64,000 bases of DNA from Adiantum capillus-veneris (Eukaryota > Streptophyta > Polypodiopsida > Polypodiales > Pteridaceae): contig CM043958.1 in assembly GCA_014529385.2 (NCBI GenBank), positions 76,670,669 to 76,734,668 on the forward strand. Reading direction: 5' to 3'. The position numbers and the translations under genes are program-made. Shown here in pieces: positions 1-10,979 of this stretch (positions are counted from its first letter, which is position 1; every line of letters starts with the position of its first letter). The notes beneath the pieces are model-generated. The model made no database searches, was not told the origin of the DNA, and saw only the letters and a program-made list of their open reading frames with translations.

Positions 1-24
1 CATAACTCCTGGAGCTCCACTTCC

Positions 25-229
<205 letters not shown>

Positions 230-616
230 TGATCGAACGAGCGACTGATCTAGGGAGATCTAGACGCCCACGACTGCGGAGGACTACACAACATCGACAG
301 AGGCTGCATCAGAGGATCTAGCTAGGTCACTTTGGCTCGACATGCACAACGCCCGATTAGAGTACTGACCATGGAGGAGATCTACCTATCCCAACTAGCT
401 CGTTTAGCCGTTTAGTCCACACCCAGCAGTTTAGGATTTTATAATATTTTATTTTGTCATCTTCTTACTCTGACTTTGTATCAGATCCATCACATTGTAA
501 CTTTCTTGTCTCATGTCTCATAGGTCACTTTGGCCTTTCGAAGACGTTAATATAACATTTCATTTCATTTCTCTCTTTAATTTTTTTCTTTAATTTTAAT
601 TTCCTAAGTATACATT

Positions 617-619
<3 letters not shown>
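230..619 (+). other. Unassigned sequence ending like a LINE 3' end
   Basis: No convincing coding sequence. The stretch around 521-556 (CATAGGTCACTTTGGCC followed by an AT-rich tail) resembles the 3' ends of the LINE-like elements near 16.53 and 18.16 kb (CATAGGTCATATTGACC followed by ATAATTCAAT and a CT tract). Here too a CT tract follows, after about 65 bases of T-rich sequence. I read this as a possible third, more diverged 3' end; the body of such an element was not recognised upstream. Confidence 0.35.
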
Positions 620-682
<63 letters not shown>

Positions 683-698
683 TACACATACACACACT

Positions 699-735
<37 letters not shown>

Positions 736-750
736 TTTCTACACACACAC

Positions 751-813
<63 letters not shown>

Positions 814-884
814 ACTCTCTTTCCTACACACACACACACACACACGATGTAGAGGTAGAGGTAGAGAGAGAGAGAGAGAGAGAG
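620..884. repeat. Composite (CT)n / (CA)n / (GA)n microsatellite
   Basis: At least three CT runs separated by TTTCCTACACATACACACAC-type spacers, then (CA)n at about 824-846 and a GA run at 866-884. The spacer recurs three times with the same order (CT run, TTTCCTACACA, CA run), so the array has a higher-order unit of CT plus CA and is not a simple dinucleotide run. Confidence 0.95.
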
Positions 885-1024
885 CGGGGGGGGGTTGGGG
901 AGGGTGGAGATGGACATAATACCTGCGCAGCAGGTTTCGGCCAAGACCCGAGCACGCGAAAATGGCCCCTGCGCGCGAGTTTCGCTTTCTTCCCCCAAAT
1001 TGTTTTGTGTCACTATACGCGTGG

Positions 1025-1140
1025 CAAATAAAAGCCTTTCCACGTGTATATCGACGCACACTGCGACGCGTATAGCGACGCCCGCTAATGTCGTTGATAT
1101 AGCATGGAAAAGCATGGCCGTCGATATATACACGTCGATA
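1025..1140. repeat. CpG-rich region with inverted repeats
   Basis: GC- and CpG-rich island between AT-rich sequence. An imperfect inverted repeat pairs CACGTGTATATCGAC (1041-1055) with GTCGATATATACACGTC (1120-1136); further CGACGC/GCGACG motifs lie between. CACGTG is a plant G-box core, but with no gene attached a regulatory role is only a possibility. A 101-codon frame crosses the region without recognisable protein character. Confidence 0.5.
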
Positions 1141-1160
1141 TCTTCATTTAGTGTTGTAGT

Positions 1161-2190
1161 GTTAATTAATTCAAAAACATTTAATAAAAGAAACCAATGA
1201 GAATTAAGTCTCCTAGAAGACTATTGGATAGTCTCACAAGGGGTCCAATGAGCATTCAGGAGCCCAATGGCTTGTCTGATTCCTATTGGCCAGGAGGCAA
1301 AGGGGTCCAATGAGAGTTTAGTTTAATTATTTAATAACCTAAAGCTCTCACAAAAGGGGAAAGGGGGACACATGTCAAAAGGCTATCACTTATGCTGCTT
1401 AATAATCATTGGCTTGACTTGGGGAGAGCCAATGAGGGCTCAGCAAGAGCAAATACCAAGAGGGCTCGCCCAAGAGAGAGAGAGAGGGGGATGATTTTTG
1501 CAAGGCATTAACACACACACACACAATCTCATGTGTGAAGTAAGAGAAGACTATCTCTTCCCAAGCTTTAATGGAGAGCTCATCACCTACTCCAATTAAG
1601 CTTGTGAGATAGAAGCCTACATCAACACACTCTTGGCATGTGGATGCAAATCCAACCAAGAGCCAAGCTTCAATGCATGCTCATCTCCTCTACCAAGCTA
1701 ATTACTAAGCTAAGCTATGCTAATATGAGTGATTATGTGAGGAGATGTACATCTTTCTCGTAAAATACTTCTTCTTCCTCTCAATCTACTCTCATACCCT
1801 GCTAGCTCTCACCATCTTCGAAGGTGTGTGAGGTCTTGGGTCTGAGAACGGGGATAATTCAAGTTGTGTTTGCTAAGTGTTTGCTTAGTGCATGAATCTT
1901 TCATCTTCATTGCACTAGCTAGTCTTGAAGGAACACAAAGAATTGTATTGTACAATGTCTCTCTTGATGGGAGAAACCATAATACAAAGCCTTTTGGAGG
2001 GGGGACCGGCTCCATGCAAATCCGGTCCTCAACTGTTGTCATTAGCTTAATTTCTCTCTCTTTTGAAAGTATTGTCGATGCTATCTAACTAGGTGTTATG
2101 CTTTTTGTTGCTCTCTCCACCCAAGCACTCTTGTAATTCTCATTAGGAATCTATTCTAATGAAATGCCCACTATGTTCATGCTCATTTCC
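1161..2190 (+). repeat. Dispersed repeat R1, copy 1 (CCAAT-rich, LTR-like)
   Basis: The part at 1161-1376 matches 26358-26571 closely and 61340-61500 more distantly. It holds about eight CCAAT/ATTGG motifs in some 240 bases, usually inside GGGGTCCAATGAG. Downstream it becomes a transcribed-leader-like region with CA and GA runs, and ends in ATTCTAATGAAATGCCCA, reminiscent of a polyadenylation region. I infer a retroelement LTR or non-autonomous element. Short frames inside are not convincing. Boundaries, especially the right one, are approximate. Confidence 0.6.
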
Positions 2191-2274
2191 GTTACACACA
2201 AGTTATTAGGCCATTAGATGTTACATGTATGTTATAAAAAAAAGCATTCTAACTATTGGAATATGTGAATTGAA

Positions 2275-3170
2275 TTGATTTTTGTAGGGAAAAATAGAAT
2301 AAAAGATTACCCCATGCTCACAAAATTTTGTCAAACAGCAAAGGATCTACACAAGGAGTATGGGCTAAGCCTACTAGGGGTGCTTCCAAAGGATCTTTAT
2401 GAAGTTATGCTCCCAAAGGATCAATGGTTAACAAGTTTAAGCACAACAAAGGTGCCAAGATTTATCTTAATCACTTGCACCCTCCCTTCATAGACAATTG
2501 CAGTCTACTCTTCCACCAGGTGTATCAAGCACCACCATATTGTGGAGAGATTACAACGAGTTTGCTCAAGGGTACACTTTTGAGAGGTGCCATGTTGCAA
2601 TGAAAGACCTTGCAGGCCACACCGCGCCATGGGCCAAGTTCGGTGAGAACGTTATTCATATGTGTAGAGCAAGAGAGGGGGGTTGGAATGGCAGATTGAG
2701 GGTTGGAGAAAGTCAAATGATGCCTCTGAGGTTTCCCATCACAGTGGAAAAAAGTTTCGCATTACACAGTCTGGCAGAAACTTGTGCATAGAGACCGAGA
2801 GCTACGGCTTATCGGCATAATTTGCCGGTTTGTGACTATCTCACTGATTTGGAGTTATTGGTGGAGAGGATTCCAGCCAAGAGCAAGCACACTATGGATA
2901 GGCTCTTTGAGATGAGTACCTAGATCCAACTAAAAAAGGAGGCACTGCTTAGTTGTGAGGGGTCCAATGCTGTGGCCAAGCAGATAAAGGCGGACATCAA
3001 ACTGTATACATCACGACTGCAAGAGCTCCAAAACCAAATTCCAATTGATGATGAAGAGGTGAAGGAGGTGGAAGATGATCTTGCAGAAGCAAACCAGTGC
3101 ATGCTACAACGCCTAGGGGTCACTAAGGACATAAAAAAGCTCCAAAATGGAGCTTGAGAAACAGGAGCAA
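2275..3170 (+). pseudogene. Degenerate coding sequence, coiled-coil protein, 5' exons
   Basis: Family not recognised. Open stretches lie in different frames: about 2275-2490, 2498-2788 and 2840-3157. The last is Lys/Glu-rich with heptad-like spacing (KQIKADIKLYTSRLQELQNQ near 2980), suggesting a coiled coil. It ends at a TGA at 3155-3157, but a one-base frame change near 3145 continues as MELEKQEQ up to 3170. Splicing CAA|GTATGG at 3170/3171 to AACAG|ACACAAC at 5342/5343 keeps that frame (EKQEQ then TQHDKLEASC). This suggests an old spliced gene, now broken by stops and frame changes. Start codon unknown. Confidence 0.45.
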
Positions 3171-5342
3171 GTATGGTAAATGCTCCCTTGGTCCTAGTTT
3201 GTCTATCTGACTAAGTACTCCTATGTTTTACATTAGGGCATTTAGGTACATTTGATACTTCATTGGTAGTTGTGTAATGCACTTTGGTAATGCATCTTGA
3301 AATTTTGGATTGTGCATACAGTCAAAGGTTTCCCTTGTACATCAACATCCTTGGTCGTTGGTGAATACAATACTCTTTGGCAGTATTGACTAATGTAGGA
3401 TTGGGTTTGGTACCTTTCCAAGGTCTCCTTGGTATTTATAAACACTACGCCAACTAATTTTGGTACAACTTCACCTAACTTTGATAGTTTTCTTTGTCAT
3501 GGTACTGCCTTGAGGCTTCCTTGATATACCACCAATCATAAATTTCTCTGGGTCTACATTGGCATCTCCCTAAGTCTTTGGAGCATACAATACTATTTGG
3601 TACTTTTAATGATTGTAGAGCTATCTCGGGTACTTTTCCATGGTCTCTTTGGTATTTACAGGTACTGCCTCGCACTATATTTGATATTGCTTCTAGCTAG
3701 CTTTGGTATGTTTGCTTGTCTTGAAAGTGTCTGGATACTTAGACATCCCAGATACTTAGACATCTAGGATGGTACTGCCTTAGTGCTTCCTTGTTATAGT
3801 ACCAAATCTAGCTTTGACTAGAAGATGCCTTGGTACGTTCTTGATCTCTTTGGTGCATAAGTACCCTTGGACTCTTTGGTAATCTTTTTGGTAGTTTTTG
3901 TAGATAGTTTTGGTCCTTTGTATTATTTTGGTAGAGCCGTGGATCTTATCATTTTAGGGTGGGACCACTTTGGTACCTCCTTGGCATAGTGCCGATCGTT
4001 TATTCTTGGTATCTTTCCATAGTTTCTTTGGTAGTTTTCAATTCCTTCCTTCTAGTATTTTTGGTAATGTCCTAGTTGCATTGGTGCTCCCTTGATATAC
4101 CACCAATCAAAGTTTTCTCTAGGAATTCCTTGGCATCTCCTTGGTCTTTGGTGCATACAATACTTTTTGGTACTTTTAATGGGGGTAGGGCTATCTCAAG
4201 TACTTTTTCATGGTCCCTTTGGGATTTATATGCACTACCTACAACTATATTTGGTATTGCTTCTAGCTAGCTTTGGTAGGTTTATTTTGTCTTGGAAGTG
4301 CCTGGGTACCTAGACATCTAGGATGGTACTACCTTGGTGCTTCCTTGTTATAGTTTCAAATCTAGCTTTGACTAGAATATGCCTTGGTATGTTTTTGATC
4401 TCTTTGGTGCATAAGTACCCTTGGACTCTTTGATACTCTATTTGATATTTTTTGTAGGTAGTGTTGGTGCTTTGCATTGTTTTGGTAGTGCCTTAGATCT
4501 TATCATTGTAGGATGGGACCGCTTTGGTACCTCCTTGGCATAGTGCCAATCATTTATTCTTGGCACCTTTCCATAGTCTCTTTGATAGTTTTTAATTCCT
4601 GCCTTCTAATATTTTTGGTATTGTCTCTACCTGCCTTGGTGCTCCCTTGATATACCACCAATCATAGCTTTCTCTAGGATTGCCTTGTCATCTCCTTGGT
4701 CTTTGGTGCATACAATAATTTTTTGTACTTAAAATGATTGTAGGGATTTCTCAGGTAATTTTCCATGGTCTCTTTGGGATTTATAGGTACTGCCTCCAAC
4801 TATATTTGGTATTCCTTCTAGCTAGCTTTGGTATGTTTACTTTGTCTTGGAAGTGCCTGGGTACTTAGAAATCTAGGATGGTACTGCCTTGGTGCTTCCC
4901 TATTATAGTACCAAATCTACCTTTGACTAGAAGATGCCTTTGTATGTTCTTGATCTCTTTGGTGCATACAATATCCTTGGACTCTTAGGCACAATATTTG
5001 GTAGTCTTTGTAGGTAGTTTTGGTTCTTTTCTTTGTTTTGGTAGTGCCTTGGACCTTATCATTGTAGGATTGGACTGCCTTGGTACTTCCTTGGCATAGT
5101 GCCAATCGTTTAGTCTTGGTACCTTTCTATAGTCTATTGGGTGGTTTTTAATTCCTACCTGCTACTATTTTTGGTACTATCTCTAGCTACTTATTGTACT
5201 AGTGCCTAGTTACTACCTTGGTACTTTTCTTGGTAGTCTTAGTGGTTTTGAATCTTGGTAGGGGTACTGCTGGTGAAATGATTGATATGATAGTGCATGT
5301 CATGTTTTGTGAGATTGATTATTTTTCTTTTGTTGTGTAACA
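3171..5342 (+). other. Inferred intron with tandem repeats
   Basis: Bounded by a GTATGG donor and a pyrimidine-rich acceptor TTTTGTTGTGTAACAG. From about 3230 to 5270 it is filled by diverged tandem repeats of roughly 555-571 bp: the motif TTGATATACCACCAATCA starts at 3521, 4092 and 4647. Each unit repeats the words TTGGTA and TTGGTAC dozens of times. Short frames on both strands here are chance products of the repeat. The intron reading rests only on frame continuity and splice-site sequence. Confidence 0.5.
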
Positions 5343-5694
5343 GACACAACATGACAAACTGGAGGCCTCCTGCGAGGTGGGACAGGTCCATTGCCAATTT
5401 GTGAATGGGATGCTCAAGGAAGTGAAGCCGGGAAAGAGGTTCACCCTCTACCCTACGCCACCCTTTGTAGGTATTGACAGAGCATTCCATGTGTTTGGCA
5501 CATGTGTTGCATGTGGGGAGTATCTAGAGGCGGCATATGTTGTGGGAAGCTTCATGTTAGAGTGCATGCATCAATACCACCCTCTCTGCTTTAGTGCACT
5601 TTTGCACACTAGTGGCACATGTGTGAAAGAGGGGTGTGGCATGGTAATTCCTACAGTGGAAAAAGCATATATCAGTGGTCATTATACTGTAAAG
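5343..5694 (+). pseudogene. Exon encoding a Cys/His-rich (RING- or PHD-like) domain
   Basis: Open from the inferred acceptor at 5343 to a strong donor, GGG|TAAGT-type GTAAGT, at about 5695. The peptide holds CVACGEYLEAAY, then CMHQYHPLCF, then TCVKEGCG, giving a Cys-x2-Cys, Cys-His-His-Cys, Cys-x4-Cys ligand series that looks like a treble-clef or RING/PHD-type zinc fold. I cannot name the family. It follows the coiled-coil exon in frame, so the full protein may have been a coiled coil followed by a zinc domain. No internal stop lies in this exon. Confidence 0.5.
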
Positions 5695-5743
5695 GGTAAG
5701 TTGGTACTGTTTTCAATATGTTGATGCTTTCTACTTTTGGATT

Positions 5744-6232
5744 ATGATGTTGATTGAGCGAGTCATTTGTGATTGTGAAAATGAGGAAGATGTGACTGCT
5801 GTAAGCCAAGATGTGCAAGGAGCAGACACGATGGGTGTGAAGAATGGTGGAGCAGGACCAGCAAAGGTTTCTGTTAAGGATGTGGAGGACCTTCCCAGTA
5901 TGGAACGAGTTCAAGAAGTCCTTGCGGACTTGGAATCTGGTTGGAGGAAGGAAAAAGTGGAGGGGCAAGATGTGTACACAATGGGTGAAAGCCAAGGGGT
6001 GGATAATTCTATGGAGAAGAGGGACATTGTTGACGGCCGGGATAGTGTTGGAATGAATACTGTTGAGGCCTCTAAAATGGACGTCAACAAGCCACAGGAT
6101 GAGAAAACCAAGTTTGATGAACAGGGTGCAATTGACAACGTGCTGCTAACTGCAGCTGAGGCCGTGGCAGGGCATGGTGTTGTTGAAGACAATGTCAAGG
6201 GATTGGCCGGTGGTGTTAAGAGAGGACAATAG
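5744..6232 (+). pseudogene. Acidic, low-complexity coding tail of unknown function
   Basis: A 162-codon open frame, rich in Asp, Glu, Val and Gly (VQGADTMGVKNGGAGPAK; VSVKDVEDLPSMERVQEVL), without a recognisable domain. It could be a further exon of the gene at 2275-5694: the preceding exon ends at a GTAAGT donor near 5695, and an AG lies at about 5757-5764, which would make an unusually short intron. Composition resembles a disordered linker. A smaller frame (6295-6510) continues the same style (DPIGVDVDAIDPEKVAGA) after a stop. Whether it is still expressed cannot be judged. Confidence 0.35.
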
Positions 6233-6708
6233 TGAGGATGGTGCTAAAGGTGGGACTGCTCAGAAATATGTAAACTAGGGAAGTTCAAGATAATGTGACT
6301 GATCCGATTGGTGTGGACGTGGATGCTATTGATCCAGAGAAGGTGGCCGGCGCAATGCTGACATTTCCAAGTGATTTCACCTTGTCGGACTTGTTGTATG
6401 CAGTAGGAAGAAAGCGAGTCCATGGATGTGCCAACAAGTCCCGTGCTTGCAAACTTTATCTTATGCCTACACTATTAATTGACAATTTATGTCTTGATGT
6501 AATGTGCTGACATTATATTTTCGTCTCCATCTATTACCATATGTTTTATGTACATGTTACACTTTCCTTCTTATATCGTGCTCTCTTGTGGTAGAATTTG
6601 ACCCTTTGATCTTTTAATTGACCCTATAAGTAAGTTGTTATAGGATCTTCATTGTGTGCTAATTCACTCAAAATATTATTGGCACTATAGAAATTGATCC
6701 GTGGTGGC

Positions 6709-6956
6709 CCCGAGGGGTTCACCTTACATAGTATGTAACCTATCACGTGAGTTCAACAGAAGGGTATTTCAATCCCTTAAAACTTATAGAAATAAATTTA
6801 CATAAGGATATGTTTTTTACAAATCTCAAAAAAATTTACAGAATTTAAAAGAAAAGGGTTCATTATATTTCCTAGAAAATTCACTGAATAGGGATTTTAG
6901 AAAAAGAGCCTGAACGTACGTGATATAATAGTCTTAAATATAGTGAACCCCCCGGG
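6709..6956 (+). mobile_element. MITE copy A, 248 bp, perfect 8-bp target duplication
   Basis: Terminal inverted repeats CCCGAGGGGTTCAC (left) and GTGAACCCCCCGGG (right) match at 13 of 14 positions. The element is flanked by GTGGTGGC on both sides (6701-6708 and 6957-6964), an exact 8-bp duplication. The interior is AT-rich and non-coding, with the subterminal motif CCTATCACGTGAGTTCAACAG. Two more copies occur at 13484-13739 and 37341-37585. An 8-bp duplication is typical of hAT-superfamily elements, so a non-autonomous hAT-like MITE is the best guess. Confidence 0.85.
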
Positions 6957-6984
6957 GTGGTGGCTAAAGGAAAAATCAGCTAAC

Positions 6985-7535
6985 ACAGAGCTCCCAAAAG
7001 ATGTTACGAGTATATGCAAGTGGCTGATTGTATTTGATGTGAATGGTGTGCTCTTGAAGAGATACAACCAACCACCACCAAAGATGTAGTTTTTGCACCT
7101 CCCAGCAGAGGTGAGACCATTTGTATTTGTCTGGGTCAAGAGTTCTGGTGTGCGGACACATGCCAGATGCAGAGGATGTGCTTGTAAATTTGTTCAGGCA
7201 AGCAAATATTATGAAATGGTCATGTTGTAGAAGAGAAAAGTTAATGCACTTTCTAAGAACATGCTTGCCATATTGTTGTAAACGAGTGGTCAAAGGTATA
7301 TGTTTGACCCTCTTCTTGCCTCATGCTAATTACCAGTGTGTATTGTCATTAATTTTGCTTAACTTTCCCGTACTCTTACAAATGTGTTTAGCCAAGAAGA
7401 TTGTGAGATGTGGCTACCCATGTCCCGTGTGTGCCAGGGGATGTTAGAGATAAGCCTGTCTTCCTCAAGCTGCTGAGATCAGTGTGGGAAAAACACCCAT
7501 TGTATAATGCCAGCACTACCATATTTGCACAAGGT
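6985..7535 (+). pseudogene. FCP1-like HAD phosphatase fragment
   Basis: The peptide CKWLIVFDVNGVLLKRYNQP near 7018-7077 carries the DxNGxL form of the HAD motif I (DxDxT/V) seen in FCP1/NLI-interacting-factor-like proteins. A stop follows (TAG about 7087), then LPAEVRPFVF, another region typical of these domains. A GT-AG intron at about 7296-7391 (CAAAG|GTATAT, TGTTTAG|CCAAG) joins TSGQ to SQEDCEMW, as in the GQSxCxxW segment of the family. Further on, in another frame, DKPVFLKLLRSVWEKHPLYN fits the family's C-terminal part. Two in-frame stops and a frame change make it a pseudogene. The second acidic residue of motif I is Asn, so catalysis would be doubtful even if intact. Confidence 0.6.
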
Positions 7536-8580
7536 TGCTTGCATTTCTCCCCTCAAAACAAGTTGACTCTATAGTAAACACAATTTTGTGAGCACAAAGG
7601 GATAAAATATAAAATGATATCATTCTAATAATATACAAAAAAGAGACTAGAATGAGAAGCTTGGAAAACTCTCCATACACAATGAGTCTTACTTGCACTA
7701 TAAGACTCAATCGCATGCTATAAAACACTAGATAGTGCACCAAAGCCACCAACAAAATAATGGTATGATGAACTTTGCTTACTTTTGATGATAGAGGTGC
7801 GAAGCCCCAGGTGTTCAAAGCCATAAAAAGGTTGTTTGTCTCTAGCACGATAAAGTTAGAGATGAAGATGCTATCAAGCTTTGAATGTAAGCTACAAGGA
7901 GAGTTTCATTACTATTTTATCCTTATGTTGGAGGTGAACCCTTGCAACACCCACTCACCTCTTACACCTCCTGTTGTTGTGGCGTATAGATCCTTTGAGA
8001 CTATCTTTTTGTTGCCTTTAAGAGTAGAGGTTTTCATGTAGTGTGAGTGAATGAAAGTAGGAGGAGGACCTTGTTTCATGTTGCAATGGAGGTGAGAGAA
8101 GAGGGAGGAGCTAGCTTGGTGTGAAAATATGTGGTGAACAGGGGGAAGAGAAGGGGGAGGCGCTTGCTTGGTGCTACAATGGAGGTGGAAGAAAGCTAGT
8201 AGAGAGAGAATGTGTGATAATAGGGTACATGTGGTTGTTGCAACAATGGAAAGCTTAGAAAAAGGTGTGTAGAGAGAGAAAATCACTTTTTAGCCATAGG
8301 ACAAGTTTGGGAGAAATTTGGAGGGTGGAAAGTGATGTTTTGATTTTTTTGAAAAAAAAAATTCTTATAGGTTTTTAAGTGTACGTTTTTTCTTTTATAG
8401 GTCAAAAAATGCTTTTTAGACCATAAAATAGGTTTGGGGGGCTTTTAAGGAGGAAAGATATGAGGGGGGCTTTCTTCTTTGTCTTGCCATCACATCTGCA
8501 AACTCGAGGCCTCCCCCATATCTGCCTCTCAAGGATCACACCCCTCCTCCTTTCTCTCTCCTTCACACACACACACAATA
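7536..8580. other. No gene recognised
   Basis: AT-rich sequence with short frames on both strands but no protein motif. From about 8290 it holds T-runs and the repeated phrase TTTTTAGACCATAAAATAGG / TTTTTAGCCATAGGACAAG, a weak direct repeat about 130 bp apart. I see no promoter or RNA gene that I could defend. Confidence 0.6.
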
Positions 8581-8659
8581 TCTAAAATATAAAATGAAAA
8601 AGAGAGTTTAAAGAAATTTTTGATATAAAAAAAAGTGGTATTTTTCAGTTGATCAGAGG

Positions 8660-9230
8660 GAGAAAAGATAGAGAGTGGAAAAGTGTTAATAAGAGAGAGA
8701 ATGAGAGGAAAAGTGTTAATTAGAGAGAGGAAATGAGAGAAATAGTGTAGCTTAGATTGGAGAGAGGGAAAAATAGAAAGAGGATAGAGAGAGAATATAG
8801 AGAGTAGAGATGATTAGAGAGAGATAGTTAGAGATAGAGTAGAGAGAGATAGAGGTTGTAGAGAGAGATGGTAGAGAGGGAAGGTTAAGAGAGTGGACTC
8901 AGGGAGTGTATAGACTATTTAGATAGATAGAGTAGCTAGAGACACACTATAGAGATTATTTTGATATAGAGATTAGGTAGAGATTTATGGTCAAAGAGAG
9001 AGAGAGATAGTGGAGAGATTAGGTAGATAAAGAGAGTGTAAAGATAAGGTGGATAGAGAGAGTAAAGAGAATAATAGATAGAGAGAGAGTGTAGAGATTC
9101 GGTAGGTAGTGAGATATAGAGAGTATAGAGAGAGTGTGGAGAGAGGAAAAGAAAGATTAGTGCGATTAGAGAGAGAGAGAGAAGAAGAGAGGGTGTAGAT
9201 AGAGGTGTATATATTACTTTTTTTGTATAT
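8660..9230. repeat. Purine-rich TAGAGAGAGA simple sequence
   Basis: Irregular repeats of AGAGAGAGAT, TAGAGAG and GGTAGATAGAG. A minus-strand frame reads as a Ser-Leu-Tyr-Thr-rich chain and is a product of the repeat. It forms the left border of a 2.8-kb simple-sequence domain that continues to about 11630. Confidence 0.9.
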
Positions 9231-9294
9231 ACTTCTATCTATGAGTGTGTAGATATGTATATATGTACTAAGTGTGTACATATATGCATCTTTG

Positions 9295-9500
9295 TAGGCA
9301 CTAAGTAAGGAAGCATAGCACTCGATAGTTGAATGCTTCCTCTTGGGTATAGTCCCTTTTTAATTGTGGTATTGCGATTCTTGATCCACTCTTGTATGGA
9401 TTACCGCAATGTACCCTTGGTTTTACCATGATTGAGATTGTGCTGAGATGCCACTATACTATTGGCACTACTAGTCTCTACTTAGGTCTAATAGTGTGTG
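9295..9500 (+). repeat. 200-bp repeat unit, copy 1 of 3
   Basis: The unit runs from CACTAAGTAAG through CTTGGGTATAGTCCCTTTTTAAT, TTGATCCACTC and ACCCTTGGTTTTACC to CTACTTAGGTCTAATAG. Related units lie at about 10348-10560 and 10725-10910. Between copies are TATG/GTAT and TCTA microsatellites, so unique-looking units are embedded in simple sequence. Nothing coding. Confidence 0.8.
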
Positions 9501-9659
9501 TGTGTGTGTATATTTATTTATTTATATTTATATTTATATATGCATGTACATATATGTTTATATGTGAGTGTGTGCACATATGTATGCATGTATATACATA
9601 TGTGTATGTGTGTATGTGTGTGTGTGTTTGTATGAGTGAGTGTGTATGCACCTGATCTA

Positions 9660-9932
9660 CACCTAAACCTCTCTCTTTCTATGCCCTCTCTATCTATCTT
9701 TATTAGGTAGATAAGTAGAGGTGTATATATTAATTCTAAATTAGAAGTATAGAGAGAGATAGATAGATGAATAAAAATTTATCTACCTCTCTCTCTACAC
9801 CCGATCTACATCTATTCTCCCTCTTTTTCTATGCCCTCTCTATCTACCTTGCTTACATAGAGAAGTAGAATTGTGTAAGTTAGGTCTAAATTAGGTGTAG
9901 AGAGAGGTAGATAGATGGATAAAATCTATCTA

Positions 9933-9987
<55 letters not shown>

Positions 9988-9990
9988 ACC
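9660..9990. repeat. TCTA/TAGA palindromic repeats with (CT)n
   Basis: Contains the first two of about five imperfect palindromes of the form CCCTCTCTATCTACC / GGTAGAGAGATAGAGG (near 9685 and 9835), followed by a CT run at about 9936-9985. Confidence 0.8.
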
Positions 9991-10019
9991 TAGTCTCTAT
10001 CTAATATAGTTCTATTTAC

Positions 10020-10340
10020 CCTCTCCATGTACCTCCCTCTTTAAGCCCTCTCTACCTACCTTAGGTAGAGAGATGGAGGCGTGTAGATTACGTGTAGAAA
10101 GCCCATAGAGAGAGAAAGAGTAAGAGAGGAAAAAAGATATTAGCATGATTAGAGAGAGAAAAAGATAGGGTGAAGATAGAGGTGTATAGTATTACTTTTG
10201 ATGTATATACTTATGTGTAGGTAATCCATATATGAGTGTGTATATATGTATGCATGCATGTATGTATCTATGTGAGTGTGTAGATATGTATGCATGCATA
10301 TATATATCTATGTGAGTGTGTGTATATATGCATGTATGTA
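10020..10340. repeat. TCTA palindrome and TATG-type microsatellite
   Basis: Another palindrome near 10045-10080 (CTACCTACCTTAGGTAGAGAG), then AG-rich sequence and runs of TATGTATGCATG with GTGAGTGTG motifs. Confidence 0.8.
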
Positions 10341-10347
10341 TGCACTA

Positions 10348-10560
10348 AGTAAGAGAGCATAGCACCTAATATTTAAATTCTTCTTCTTGGGTATAGTCTC
10401 TTTTTAATCATGGTGCTTTGGTCCTTGATCCACTCATGAATGGATTATGGAAATGTACTCTTGGTTCTACCGCGATTGAAATTGTGATGATATCTAAAGA
10501 GGTGCTACTAGAGTATTGGCCCTAATAGCCCCTACTTAGGTCTTATAGTATGATTGAGGT
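10348..10560 (+). repeat. 200-bp repeat unit, copy 2 of 3
   Basis: Diverged copy of the unit at 9295-9500: CACTAAGTAAG, CTTGGGTATAGTCTC, TTGATCCACTCATG, CTCTTGGTTCTACC, CCCCTACTTAGGTC. It adds GATGATATCTAAAGAGG, which copy 3 shares and copy 1 lacks, so copies 2 and 3 are the closer pair. Confidence 0.8.
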
Positions 10561-10724
10561 TTATGTATTTAATTATAAGTGTATATATGAAACCTTGGTT
10601 TTGTGTCCATATGTGAGTGTGTAGGTATGTATGCATGTACATGTATGGTTCATATCAATGTATATATTATAAGCGTATACATGCAACCTTGTATATGTGT
10701 CTATATATGAGTGTGTAGGTATGT

Positions 10725-10910
10725 ATGCTCCCAATATTTGAACGCTTCCTCGGTAAAGTCCCTTTTTAATTGTGGCATATCAATCCTTGATCCATTCATG
10801 TATGGATTACCACCACATACCCTTGGTTTTACCATGACTGAGATTGTGATGATATCTAAAGAGGAGTCACTAAACTATTGGCACTAATAGCCCCTACTTA
10901 GTTCTAATAA
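10725..10910 (+). repeat. 200-bp repeat unit, copy 3 of 3
   Basis: Shares TCCCTTTTTAATTGTGG, TTGATCCATTCATG, ACCCTTGGTTTTACC and CCCCTACTTAG with the copies at 9295 and 10348. Its left end is shortened. Confidence 0.8.
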
Positions 10911-10979
10911 TATATAAAATATGCACGTATATAAATATCTATGTGAGTGTGTGTATATGTGTATGCATGTATGTACATA

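Noticed and set aside
596-1133. Frames of Arg-Glu, Ser-Leu and Cys-Val repeats (also at 15.1, 18.2-18.7, 25.5-25.8, 38.9-39.4 and 49.7-49.9 kb)
   Set aside because: They are translations of CT/GA and CA/GT microsatellites open in all frames; no protein signal.
9295-10910. CRISPR-like array (repeats with spacers)
   Set aside because: The repeats are about 200 bp, diverged, and separated by microsatellites; the context is a plant nuclear genome.
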